The position numbers and the translations under genes are program-made. The notes under the pieces were generated by a model. The model was not told the DNA's origin. It did not search any database and was given only the letters and a program-made list of their open reading frames with translations. This document shows, one piece after another, positions 32,663-39,764 of a stretch of DNA of 49,283 bases. This DNA comes from Planctomycetota bacterium. Lineage in GTDB: Bacteria > Planctomycetota > J058. The stretch lies in NCBI GenBank assembly GCA_003695705.1, contig RFHU01000240.1:1-49283 (forward strand), read 5' to 3'. How positions within the stretch are numbered: the first letter of the stretch is position 1; each line of letters starts with the position of its first letter.

Positions 32663-34207
32663 GTGAAGCCAGGGGTCGTCGGCAGCGCCTTGTTGCTGGT
32701 CGGCGGCGCGGCGGTCGCGGGGGTGCAGTTCGTCCGCGACGGCCGGCACCTCGATGCGGCCCGGGCGGCGCTCGCTCGCGGCGACGAGGCCCTCGCACAG
32801 GGGCAGGCCGCCGCGGCCGCGGCGGCCTACGCCGCCACCACCGCGGAGGCGACGGCCGTCAGCTCCTACACGGGGCGACGCGCGGAGGCCCTCGACCTCG
32901 CCGACCGGGCACGCCGCGGGCGTCGGGCGTCCGAGGCCCTCGCGCGGGCGGAGGAGGACCCCCTCGGCAGCCTCCGGATCCTCGAAGGGTTGGCCGGCAA
33001 GGGACCTTTCGACAAGGCGGCGCGCAGGGCCCGGCTGCGCCTTCGACTGTCCGCCGCGGCCCGCCTGGAGGCAGCCGAAGCCTACGGACCCGCCGCGCGC
33101 CTCTACGTCCCCTTGGCGGAGGAGGCCGCGGCCATCGACAGCGGGATCGCTGCGGCGGCGCGCCGCGGCGCCGCGCGCGCGCGGTTGATCGAGCGACTGG
33201 GTGCGGCCGAGGCGGCCTTGCGCGCACGCGAGATCGAGCGGGCGGGCACCCTGGCCAAAGAAGCTCGCGCGGTCCTTTCCGGCGGGGACTCGCCCTTCGA
33301 GGCTTCCGAGCGGGCGGAGCGACTGCGCGCGCGCATCGCCGCGATCTTGGCCGAAGTTGCCGACGAGCAGCAACTGAAGCGCTTCGCCGCTCGCGTGGCC
33401 GACCTCTACGAGCGGGTCGATGGCCCGGAGCTCGGGGAATTGCTCTCCGCGGCGAAGGCGCTGAAGGCGCCGACACTCGCCGGCGGGCGTCCCCGCGCCG
33501 AGGAGCAGGCGCGCCGGCTGGGCGACCTGCGCCGTCAACTCGAGCGCGTGCGCGCCACGGCCCGGGCCTTCCGGGGGATGGTGTTCGCGGTCCGCGGACA
33601 GCAGGCCACGGTCTTCCTCGACCGGACCGAGGTCTCCAACGCCGCCTACGCGCGCTTCGTCGCAGCGGGAGGCTACCGAACGAGCGAGTACTGGAGCGCC
33701 GAGGGGCGCCGGCGTCTCCCGGATTTTGTCGACACCACCGGCAAACCAGGACCCCGGACGTGGGCGCGCGGCCGTTACCCCAAGGGGCAGGGGAAGTACC
33801 CCGTGCGCGGCGTCTCGGCGTACGAGGCCGAGGCCTACGCTCGCTGGGCGGGCAAGCGGCTCCCGACCCTCGCCGAGTGGCGCGCGGCCGCGAGCCGGGG
33901 GACGCGCTACCCCTGGGGCGAGCGCTGGAGCTCCGGGCTGGCGAACGTCCGCCCCCCACGCGGTCGGGGTTCGCCGCGGCCGGTGGGGAGCTTTCCGCGG
34001 GGTCGGGCGCCGAGCGGAGCCCTCGACATGGTGGGCAACGTGCGCGAGATCGTGCGCGTGGGGGCGGAGCAGTACGCGGCCGTGGGCGGGTCCTACAACA
34101 CGCCGTCGTCGGATGCCACGGTGAAGAGCGCGCTGAAGCTCCCGGCGTATCTGCGGGCCCGCGACACCGGCTTCCGCTGCGCGAAGGAGTTGACGTGGGA
34201 TCGCTGA
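32663..34207 (+). CDS. Membrane-anchored FGE-sulfatase-like (SUMF1/PvdO) domain protein
   Basis: A 514-residue protein with an N-terminal membrane helix (VVGSALLLVGGAAVAGVQFV), a long Ala/Arg/Glu helical region with TPR-like repeats (residues 25-300), and a C-terminal FGE-type domain from about 305 (FLDRTEVSNAAYARFV; GVSAYEAEAYARWAGKRLPTLAEW; GALDMVGNVREIV; GFRCAKE). The Cys pair that true formylglycine-generating enzymes use is absent: the final motif has GGSYNTPS in its place and only one Cys in GFRCA. It is therefore more likely a binding or structural protein than an active sulfatase-maturing enzyme. It starts with GTG 32663, and its end overlaps the next gene by 13 bases. Confidence 0.82.
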   Translation: MKPGVVGSALLLVGGAAVAGVQFVRDGRHLDAARAALARGDEALAQGQAAAAAAAYAATTAEATAVSSYTGRRAEALDLADRARRGRRASEALARAEEDPLGSLRILEGLAGKGPFDKAARRARLRLRLSAAARLEAAEAYGPAARLYVPLAEEAAAIDSGIAAAARRGAARARLIERLGAAEAALRAREIERAGTLAKEARAVLSGGDSPFEASERAERLRARIAAILAEVADEQQLKRFAARVADLYERVDGPELGELLSAAKALKAPTLAGGRPRAEEQARRLGDLRRQLERVRATARAFRGMVFAVRGQQATVFLDRTEVSNAAYARFVAAGGYRTSEYWSAEGRRRLPDFVDTTGKPGPRTWARGRYPKGQGKYPVRGVSAYEAEAYARWAGKRLPTLAEWRAAASRGTRYPWGERWSSGLANVRPPRGRGSPRPVGSFPRGRAPSGALDMVGNVREIVRVGAEQYAAVGGSYNTPSSDATVKSALKLPAYLRARDTGFRCAKELTWDR

Positions 34208-35739
34208 AGTACGCCGTCCGTTCCGTCGCCGCCCGCCGCGTCCTGCTGGGCGCCCTTTGCCTCGTCGCGCCCCTCGGTTGCGCAGGCAGCGGCGAGGGCG
34301 AGAAGTCATGGGAGGAAGTGCGCGCCGAGCGGGTGCGGACCTTCATGCTCCATCTCAACAACCCCAGCGAAACCGAGCGGCACCGCGACGGGCTCATCGC
34401 CGTAGGCCAGCGCAGCGCCGAAGACCGCGACTACGTGCTCGCCGAGTGCGAGCGCGCCTACGCGGAGAGCATGCGCCGCGGCGGCGTCGGCACGGGAGTG
34501 TTGCGCACGCCCGGCCGCCGCCGCGTCATGGAGGTCGTCACGGCGCTCGGCGAGACTCCGCAGGGGAGGAGCCTCCTGCAGCGCGGACTCGAGGACGACG
34601 AACCGGTGGCCCTCGCCGCGGCGGCGGGGCTCCTCGAGTGGGGCGACGGGGGAGCTGTGCCGCGACTCGTTCGGGCCGTGCTTTCGTTGCCCCCGGGGGA
34701 TCCCGTACAGGCGAAGGGGCTCGCCGCTCTGCGGCGCGCGGCCAAGCCAGGGCTGCGAGACGCCTACCTCAAGGCCCTCGGCTCCACCGAACTCGACGCC
34801 CTGCGCCCCGTGGTCCTCGCGACCTTCCCCAGCGATCCCGAGGAGCGGGCTCGAACGCTGCGAAGGGTGGCGCGAGCGCATCCGAACCCTTACGCGCGCC
34901 GCTTCGCCCTCCGCGCGCTCGTCGAGCTCGAGGACCCCGAGGCAACGGCCGTCGCGCGCGAGGCCCTCGAGAAGAAGGACGCGGTGCTGCGCCCGGTCGC
35001 GCTCGAGGCACTCGGAGCGGTGGGCGGCGCGCAGGCGGTGGACGAGATCGTCGCCGTGCTGCGGCGCGAGCCTCGCGACGCAGAGGCGGTGGTCCGGGGA
35101 CTGTTCGAGGCGGGGACCCCGGAGGCCATCGACCGGGCCGTCGAACTCCTCGGCGACGGAGAACTCTCGCCCCGGACCCGGGCGGCGCTGGCCAAGGCCT
35201 TCTTCGCGCGCATGAAGGAGGACGGGGCGCCCGCCATCTACCGCCGCCCCGAGTCCCTGGAGGCCGCCGGCGAGGCGCTGCGCGCAGCGCTCGAAGAGCG
35301 CGAACCCTTGCTGGTGGCCGCCGCGGTCGAAGCCCTCGGTCGCATCGGCGATCGGGAAGTGGACGTGGACTCGCTCCTCGCGCTCCTCGCGGACCCGAGC
35401 CCGCGCGTAGCCCCGAAGGTCGTCGAGGCCCTCGGTCGCCTCGGCGGCGAGTTCGCTTGCGCCAAGCTGGTCGAGCTCATCGCCAGCGACCCCGGCCTGC
35501 GGCCGCACGCCTTGACCGCCCTGCGCGAGCTGGAGGACAAGCGCGACGTGCCCGTCGCCGAGCTCATCGATCTGCTCGAGTCCGAGGACGTCGACGTTCG
35601 TCGGGCTGCCCTCAAGGCCCTCAAGGCCTTGCGTGGCTCCCGAGACGCCTTCGGCTACGACCCCAGCGCCGACGAGGACGCCCGCAGCCGGGCCGCCGAC
35701 GCTTGGCGCGCCTGGTGGCGGAAGCGCCGCGGAAGCTGA
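34195..35739 (+). CDS. HEAT-repeat protein, probable exported or lipoprotein
   Basis: A 514-residue protein made mostly of HEAT/PBS-lyase-like repeats (PVALAAAAGLLEWGDGGAVPRL; DPEATAVAREALEKKDAVLRPV; ALLADPSPRVAPKVVEALGRLG). The N-terminal hydrophobic stretch (VLLGALCLVAPLGCAG) ends in Cys, but the residue at -3 is Pro, so the lipobox is weak and ordinary export or anchoring is also possible. GTG 34195 lies inside the FGE-like gene, sharing 13 bases. Such repeats bind proteins; the partner is unknown. Confidence 0.8.
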   Translation: MGSLKYAVRSVAARRVLLGALCLVAPLGCAGSGEGEKSWEEVRAERVRTFMLHLNNPSETERHRDGLIAVGQRSAEDRDYVLAECERAYAESMRRGGVGTGVLRTPGRRRVMEVVTALGETPQGRSLLQRGLEDDEPVALAAAAGLLEWGDGGAVPRLVRAVLSLPPGDPVQAKGLAALRRAAKPGLRDAYLKALGSTELDALRPVVLATFPSDPEERARTLRRVARAHPNPYARRFALRALVELEDPEATAVAREALEKKDAVLRPVALEALGAVGGAQAVDEIVAVLRREPRDAEAVVRGLFEAGTPEAIDRAVELLGDGELSPRTRAALAKAFFARMKEDGAPAIYRRPESLEAAGEALRAALEEREPLLVAAAVEALGRIGDREVDVDSLLALLADPSPRVAPKVVEALGRLGGEFACAKLVELIASDPGLRPHALTALRELEDKRDVPVAELIDLLESEDVDVRRAALKALKALRGSRDAFGYDPSADEDARSRAADAWRAWWRKRRGS

Positions 35740-35862
35740 GCGGCGAGGAGCGCTCCCCAGGTCGCCGGCGCGCGCTTCCGGCGCCCCCTCGCCGGGCGCG
35801 GAGCGTTGCGCGAGGGCGCGGAGCGGCGCGCGGGCGCGCGGCGAGCGCGGGCACGGTCGGGC

Positions 35863-35868
35863 TACAAT
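35863..35868 (+). promoter_or_regulatory. -10 box TACAAT of the GT4 gene
   Basis: TACAAT (5 of 6 to TATAAT), 8 bases before the GTG at 35877; predicts a leaderless transcript. Confidence 0.5.
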
Positions 35869-35876
35869 CTGCGCCC

Positions 35877-36995
35877 GTGAGCCTCCCCCTGGACATCGCC
35901 ATCGCCGGTACGCGAGGAGTGCCGGCCCGCTACTCGGGCTTCGAAACCTTCGCCGAGGAGCTCGGGCGGCGCCTGGTGGACCGAGGGCACCGGGTCACGG
36001 TCTACGGACGCGTCCCCTACGTGGGGCCTCGTCCGCGGCGCCACTTGGGCATGCGCGTGGTCCCCATCCCCGCGCCCCGGCACAAGTATCTGGAGAGCCC
36101 GGCGCACACCCTGCTCTCCGCCTTTGCCGCGCTGCGGGAGCGCCACGACGTGGTGCTCGTGTGCAGCGGCGCCAACTCCTTCGCGCTCCCCTTGTTTCGC
36201 CTCGGCGGCGCGCGGGTGGCCATCAACGTGGACGGCATCGACCGCCTGCGGCGCAAGTGGGGACCCCTCGGCCGCCTCTGGCTGCGGGTCGGTGAGCCCA
36301 TGGCGCTCCTCTTCGCCGACCGGGCCATCGCGGACGCGGACTTCCTCGCCTGCTACTACCGCGAGCGGTACGGAGGGCGGGTCGAATGCATCGCCTACGG
36401 CGGCGATCGCCCTCCGCCGCAGAGCGACGCCGTCCTCGCCCGCCTCGGCCTCGTGGCGGGGGAATACGTGCTGCAGGTAGGCCGCCTGGTCCCCGAGAAC
36501 AACGCACTCTTGGTGGTGCGCGCCTTCGCTCGCGTGCGGACCGACATCAAGTTGGTGGTCCTTGGCGACAGCCCCTACTGCACCGACTACAAGCGCGCGG
36601 TGCACGCCGCGGCCGGCCCGCGCGTGCTTCTGCCGGGCGGCGTATACGGCGACGACTACTTGGCCTTGCTGCGGGGCGCGGCCTGCTTCGTGGCCGCCGG
36701 CGAGGTGGGAGGCACCCATCCCAGCCTGGTCGAGGCCATGACCCACGGCCCCGCGGTCGTGGCGCACGACGTGCCCGAGCACCGCGAGGTCCTCGGCGAC
36801 GCCGCCCTCTACTACGCGTCGGGGGACGAGGCGGGCCTCGCCGCCTGCATCGAGCGGGTCCTCGGCGCACCGGCCTTGGCGGAGCGCCTGCGAGAAGCGG
36901 CCCGGGCACGCGCGCGCGAACGCTATCGCTGGGAACAGGTGGTCGAGCGCTACGAAGCGCTCTTCGCAGACATGTGCCGGGAGGCGCGGCCGTGA
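35877..36995 (+). CDS. Glycosyltransferase family 4 with DUF1972 N-terminus
   Basis: A 372-residue GT-B enzyme. The N-terminal block IAGTRGVPARYSGFETFAEE is the DUF1972 hallmark, found in rhamnosyl- and related transferases of polysaccharide synthesis. The C-terminal half has VLQVGRLVPENNALLVVRAF and the acceptor/donor motif GGTHPSLVEAM in which the Glu contacts the nucleotide sugar. No membrane helix is present. The start is GTG 35877, behind a TACAAT box and with no Shine-Dalgarno. It overlaps the zinc-ribbon membrane protein by four bases (GTGA). Confidence 0.92.
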   Translation: MSLPLDIAIAGTRGVPARYSGFETFAEELGRRLVDRGHRVTVYGRVPYVGPRPRRHLGMRVVPIPAPRHKYLESPAHTLLSAFAALRERHDVVLVCSGANSFALPLFRLGGARVAINVDGIDRLRRKWGPLGRLWLRVGEPMALLFADRAIADADFLACYYRERYGGRVECIAYGGDRPPPQSDAVLARLGLVAGEYVLQVGRLVPENNALLVVRAFARVRTDIKLVVLGDSPYCTDYKRAVHAAAGPRVLLPGGVYGDDYLALLRGAACFVAAGEVGGTHPSLVEAMTHGPAVVAHDVPEHREVLGDAALYYASGDEAGLAACIERVLGAPALAERLREAARARARERYRWEQVVERYEALFADMCREARP

Positions 36996-38140
36996 GCTCC
37001 CTTCTCCAGTGCAACGGCTGCGAGGCACGCTACGACGTCGGCGGACGCGAACCCGGACAGCGCGTGCGCTGCCCGCGCTGCCGCGCCGTGCTCGTCGTGC
37101 CCGAGCGCTCGCCGGGCGAGGACGTCACCGCCAGCCAGCGCCTGCGCCGTGCCCAAGGTCCGGTGTGCCGGCGGCATCCGCGGGTTCGGGCGAGCCGACG
37201 CTGCGAGGAGTGCGGCGAGCGCGTCTGCGCACGCTGCGCCGCCCCCGACCCGCTCGACCACTTGTGCGCCTCTTGCGCGCGCGAGGCGGGCCTCGGCGGC
37301 GCCATTCCGCTGGACTTCGGATTCCTCGCCGTCTGGGCGCGGGCCGCGGCGGTGTTCGGGAGGACCTTCCCCCGCCTGGTGGCTTGGAACATCCTCGCCT
37401 CCCTCAGCGCGGCGGGCCTGTGCGCCATCCCAGGGCTCGTGGGCGCGTTCATCCTCGACGGAGCCGGCGGCCTGCCCGCCCTCCAGACCAACGCCACGGC
37501 CCAGCTCGGCGGATCGCTCGTGGTGGGCGCCTTGGTCCTCTACTGGGTGTCGGTGAATTTCCTCCTCCTCCCCGCGGGCTGCGCCTTGTTCGTCGACCAG
37601 GAACTGCGGCGCTCGCCACTCCCCTTCGGAGTCGCCTTCGCGCGGACGGTGCGCCGGGTGGCGCGCAACGCCGGCGCGCTCTTCGCGGTGTTCCTCGTCT
37701 ACGTGTTGCTGACCCTCCTGCTCCTTCTCCCGGGGCTGGTGCTCTTCTTCGCCTCCGCGCTCTCGGTCGGTCCTTCATCTCCCTTGCCCATCGGCCTCTT
37801 GGCCAGCGAGCTGGGCCTGGGCCTCCTCTTCGTCGCGGCCGGCCTGGGGCTCGCTGTCCCCGTGGTGGTCCTCGAAGAGCGTGGAGCCTTCCAGGCCCTC
37901 GGCCGGGCCTGGCAACTGGCGGCTCCGCGGTTTTGGGAGCTCTGCGTGCTCTTCGCCTCCTACGCGCTCCTCTACGCGCTCGCGACCGCGTTGGCCAGCG
38001 CCCTGGCGCGCGCCACCCTGCCGTTGCTCGGCCTCTTGCTCAGTGGAGTCCTCGACCTGTTCTGGCCGGCCCTCTTGGTCACCGCCTACCACGGGCTCGC
38101 CGCCGAGGATGCCGGAGTGCTCGGACGCGGCCGGGCCTGA
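36992..38140 (+). CDS. Zinc-ribbon and B-box-like, multi-pass membrane protein
   Basis: A 382-residue protein with an N-terminal zinc ribbon (CNGCEARYD...CPRC, residues 7-30), a second Cys/His cluster of B-box type (CRRHPRVRASRRCEECGERVC, then CASC; residues about 50-95), and then about six membrane helices, including FPRLVAWNILASLSAAGLCAI and AVFLVYVLLTLLLLLPGLVLF. This layout, a membrane DUF domain behind a zinc ribbon, is common in planctomycete and myxobacterial proteins of unknown role. It is translationally coupled to the GT4 gene. No enzymatic motif is seen. Confidence 0.75.
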   Translation: MSSLLQCNGCEARYDVGGREPGQRVRCPRCRAVLVVPERSPGEDVTASQRLRRAQGPVCRRHPRVRASRRCEECGERVCARCAAPDPLDHLCASCAREAGLGGAIPLDFGFLAVWARAAAVFGRTFPRLVAWNILASLSAAGLCAIPGLVGAFILDGAGGLPALQTNATAQLGGSLVVGALVLYWVSVNFLLLPAGCALFVDQELRRSPLPFGVAFARTVRRVARNAGALFAVFLVYVLLTLLLLLPGLVLFFASALSVGPSSPLPIGLLASELGLGLLFVAAGLGLAVPVVVLEERGAFQALGRAWQLAAPRFWELCVLFASYALLYALATALASALARATLPLLGLLLSGVLDLFWPALLVTAYHGLAAEDAGVLGRGRA

Positions 38141-38216
38141 ACAAGCCGGGAATCCTCCGGGACCTTCGCGCTGCGGCGCAGGTGCCCGCAAGCTCGCGCG
38201 TCTCCCCGCGCTGGCG

Positions 38217-38222
38217 TAGGCT
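38217..38222 (+). promoter_or_regulatory. -10 box TAGGCT upstream of mgtE
   Basis: TAGGCT, 64 bases before the small ORF at 38286 and 122 bases before mgtE; -35 not clear. It would give an mRNA with a leader of about 115 bases. Confidence 0.35.
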
Positions 38223-38285
38223 GATCCCTCCCCGCGGATCGCGCGCCCATCTGCGCGCGACCTCCTCCTCCCCCTGAGAGGCACC

Positions 38286-38348
38286 GTGCCCCAGCCACTC
38301 CGGACCCGCTCTCTCTGGCGCGCCCTCGCCCTCGGCGGCGGCGTGTGA
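38286..38348 (+). CDS. Possible 20-residue leader peptide before mgtE
   Basis: GTG-started ORF with a GAGAGG-type ribosome site a few bases upstream, encoding VPQPLRTRSLWRALALGGGV. Its TGA (38346-38348) overlaps the mgtE GTG (38345-38347), so ribosomes finishing here could restart on mgtE. It carries two prolines near the start, as leader peptides of Mg2+ transporter genes in enterobacteria do. It could also be chance. Confidence 0.35.
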   Translation: MPQPLRTRSLWRALALGGGV

Positions 38349-39670
38349 CGCCCCCGCCTTCGTCGACGCCTGGAGTCGGAGAATCCCTCCGCGAGGAGTG
38401 GCCCGCCCTCGACCCGGACGCGCGCGCGGCGGCCTTTCAACGGCTCCCCGCGAGCGAGGCGGAGGAATTCTTCCTCGGCCTGAGCGCGCTCGGACAAGCG
38501 CAGATCCTCCTACGCCTGCCCGAGCGCGAACGGCGCCTCTGGCTGCGCCTCCTCGCTCCCGACGACGTGGCGGACGTGCTGCAGGAGGTCGAGCCCGCCG
38601 ACCGCGAGGGCTTGCTGCAACTCCTCGACACCGTCACGCGGGCCGAGGTGCGGGCGCTCCTCGCCTACGCCGAGGACGACGCGGGCGGGCTCATGAGCCC
38701 GCGCTTCGCCCGCGTGCGTCCGGACATGTCCGTCGAGGAGGCCATCCGCTACTTGCAGCGCCAGGCGCGGGACCGCCTGGAGACCATCTACTACGCCTAC
38801 GTCCTCGACGCGGGCCAGCGCCTCCTCGGCGTGTGCTCCTTCCGCGAACTCTTCGCCGCCTCCCCCTCTTCCCCCGTGCGCGAGGTCATGGAAGACGACC
38901 CGGTGACCATCGACGAGGACACCGACCAGGAGGCGGTCGCACGACTCTTCCTCCGCTACGGTTTCCTCGCCTTGCCCGTCGTCGATGCGGAGGGCCGCAT
39001 GAAGGGCATCGTCACCATCGACGACATCGTGGACGTCCTTCAGGAGGAGGCCACCGAGGACGTGCAGAAGTACGGCGGCATGCAGGCCCTCGACGCGCCG
39101 TATCTGCAGACGGGCTTCGGATCCATGATCCGAAAGCGCGCCGGCTGGCTCACCCTGCTGTTCCTCGGCGAGACGCTCACCGCGAGCGCCATGGGCTACT
39201 TCGAGGACGCCCTCGCCCGGGCCGTGGTGCTCGCGGTCTTTCTCCCGCTCATCGTGTCCAGCGGTGGCAACTCGGGCTCCCAAGCCTCTACGCTCATCGT
39301 GCGGGCCATGGCGCTGGGCGAGGTCAAGCTGCGCGACGTGTGGCTCATCGCCCGCCGCGAGTTCCTCGCCGGGGCAACCCTGGGCGTCATCCTCGCCGCC
39401 GTGGGCGCCCTGCGGGTCGTCCTCTGGCAGGCGGTCTTCGGGAGCTACGGCGAACACGCGGCCCGCATCGCGCTCACCGTCGGCCTGAGCGTCGTGGGCG
39501 TGGTGACCCTCGGGACCCTCACCGGCAGCATGCTCCCCTTCCTCATTCGTCGCTGCGGCTGGGACCCCGCCAGCGCATCGGCCCCCTTCGTCGCCACCGT
39601 CGTCGACGTGGGCGGCGTCGTCATCTACTTCGGAGTCGCGCAGCTCATCCTCGGCGGCAGCCTGCTGTGA
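38345..39670 (+). CDS. mgtE: MgtE-type magnesium transporter
   Basis: Mg2+ channel/transporter of the inner membrane, 441 residues, normal length. Residues 20-135: the helical N domain (DVADVLQEVEPADREGLLQLL; DDAGGLMSPRFARVRPDMSVEEA). About 140-260: paired CBS domains (VMEDDPVTIDEDTDQEAVARLF; ALPVVDAEGRMKGIVTIDDIVDVL). About 290-441: five membrane helices with the pore motif SSGGNSGSQASTLIVRAMALGEV. The family gates on cytosolic Mg2+ through these domains. GTG 38345 is the start, with no own Shine-Dalgarno. An overlapping small ORF lies just upstream. Confidence 0.95.
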   Translation: MTPPPSSTPGVGESLREEWPALDPDARAAAFQRLPASEAEEFFLGLSALGQAQILLRLPERERRLWLRLLAPDDVADVLQEVEPADREGLLQLLDTVTRAEVRALLAYAEDDAGGLMSPRFARVRPDMSVEEAIRYLQRQARDRLETIYYAYVLDAGQRLLGVCSFRELFAASPSSPVREVMEDDPVTIDEDTDQEAVARLFLRYGFLALPVVDAEGRMKGIVTIDDIVDVLQEEATEDVQKYGGMQALDAPYLQTGFGSMIRKRAGWLTLLFLGETLTASAMGYFEDALARAVVLAVFLPLIVSSGGNSGSQASTLIVRAMALGEVKLRDVWLIARREFLAGATLGVILAAVGALRVVLWQAVFGSYGEHAARIALTVGLSVVGVVTLGTLTGSMLPFLIRRCGWDPASASAPFVATVVDVGGVVIYFGVAQLILGGSLL

Positions 39671-39691
39671 GACGCGGCGGCGTCGCGCCGG

Positions 39692-39759
39692 GCGTCCACT
39701 CCGGACGCGGGGTTCCGGCATCCGCCGGCCGTCCCGCGCGGTGCGCAGCGAGCGGATGC
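39692..39759. terminator. Two hairpins between convergent genes
   Basis: GCGTCC/GGACGC with loop ACTCC at 39692-39708, and GCATCCGC/GCGGATGC at 39718-39725 and 39752-39759. They fill the gap between mgtE and the minus-strand spermidine-synthase-like gene and may end both transcripts. No T-run is present. Confidence 0.4.
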
Positions 39760-39764
39760 GGAGC

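Noticed and set aside
32663-34207. Calling the FGE-like protein a sulfatase-maturing enzyme
   Set aside because: The Cys residues needed for catalysis are not present; the domain alone does not prove the activity.
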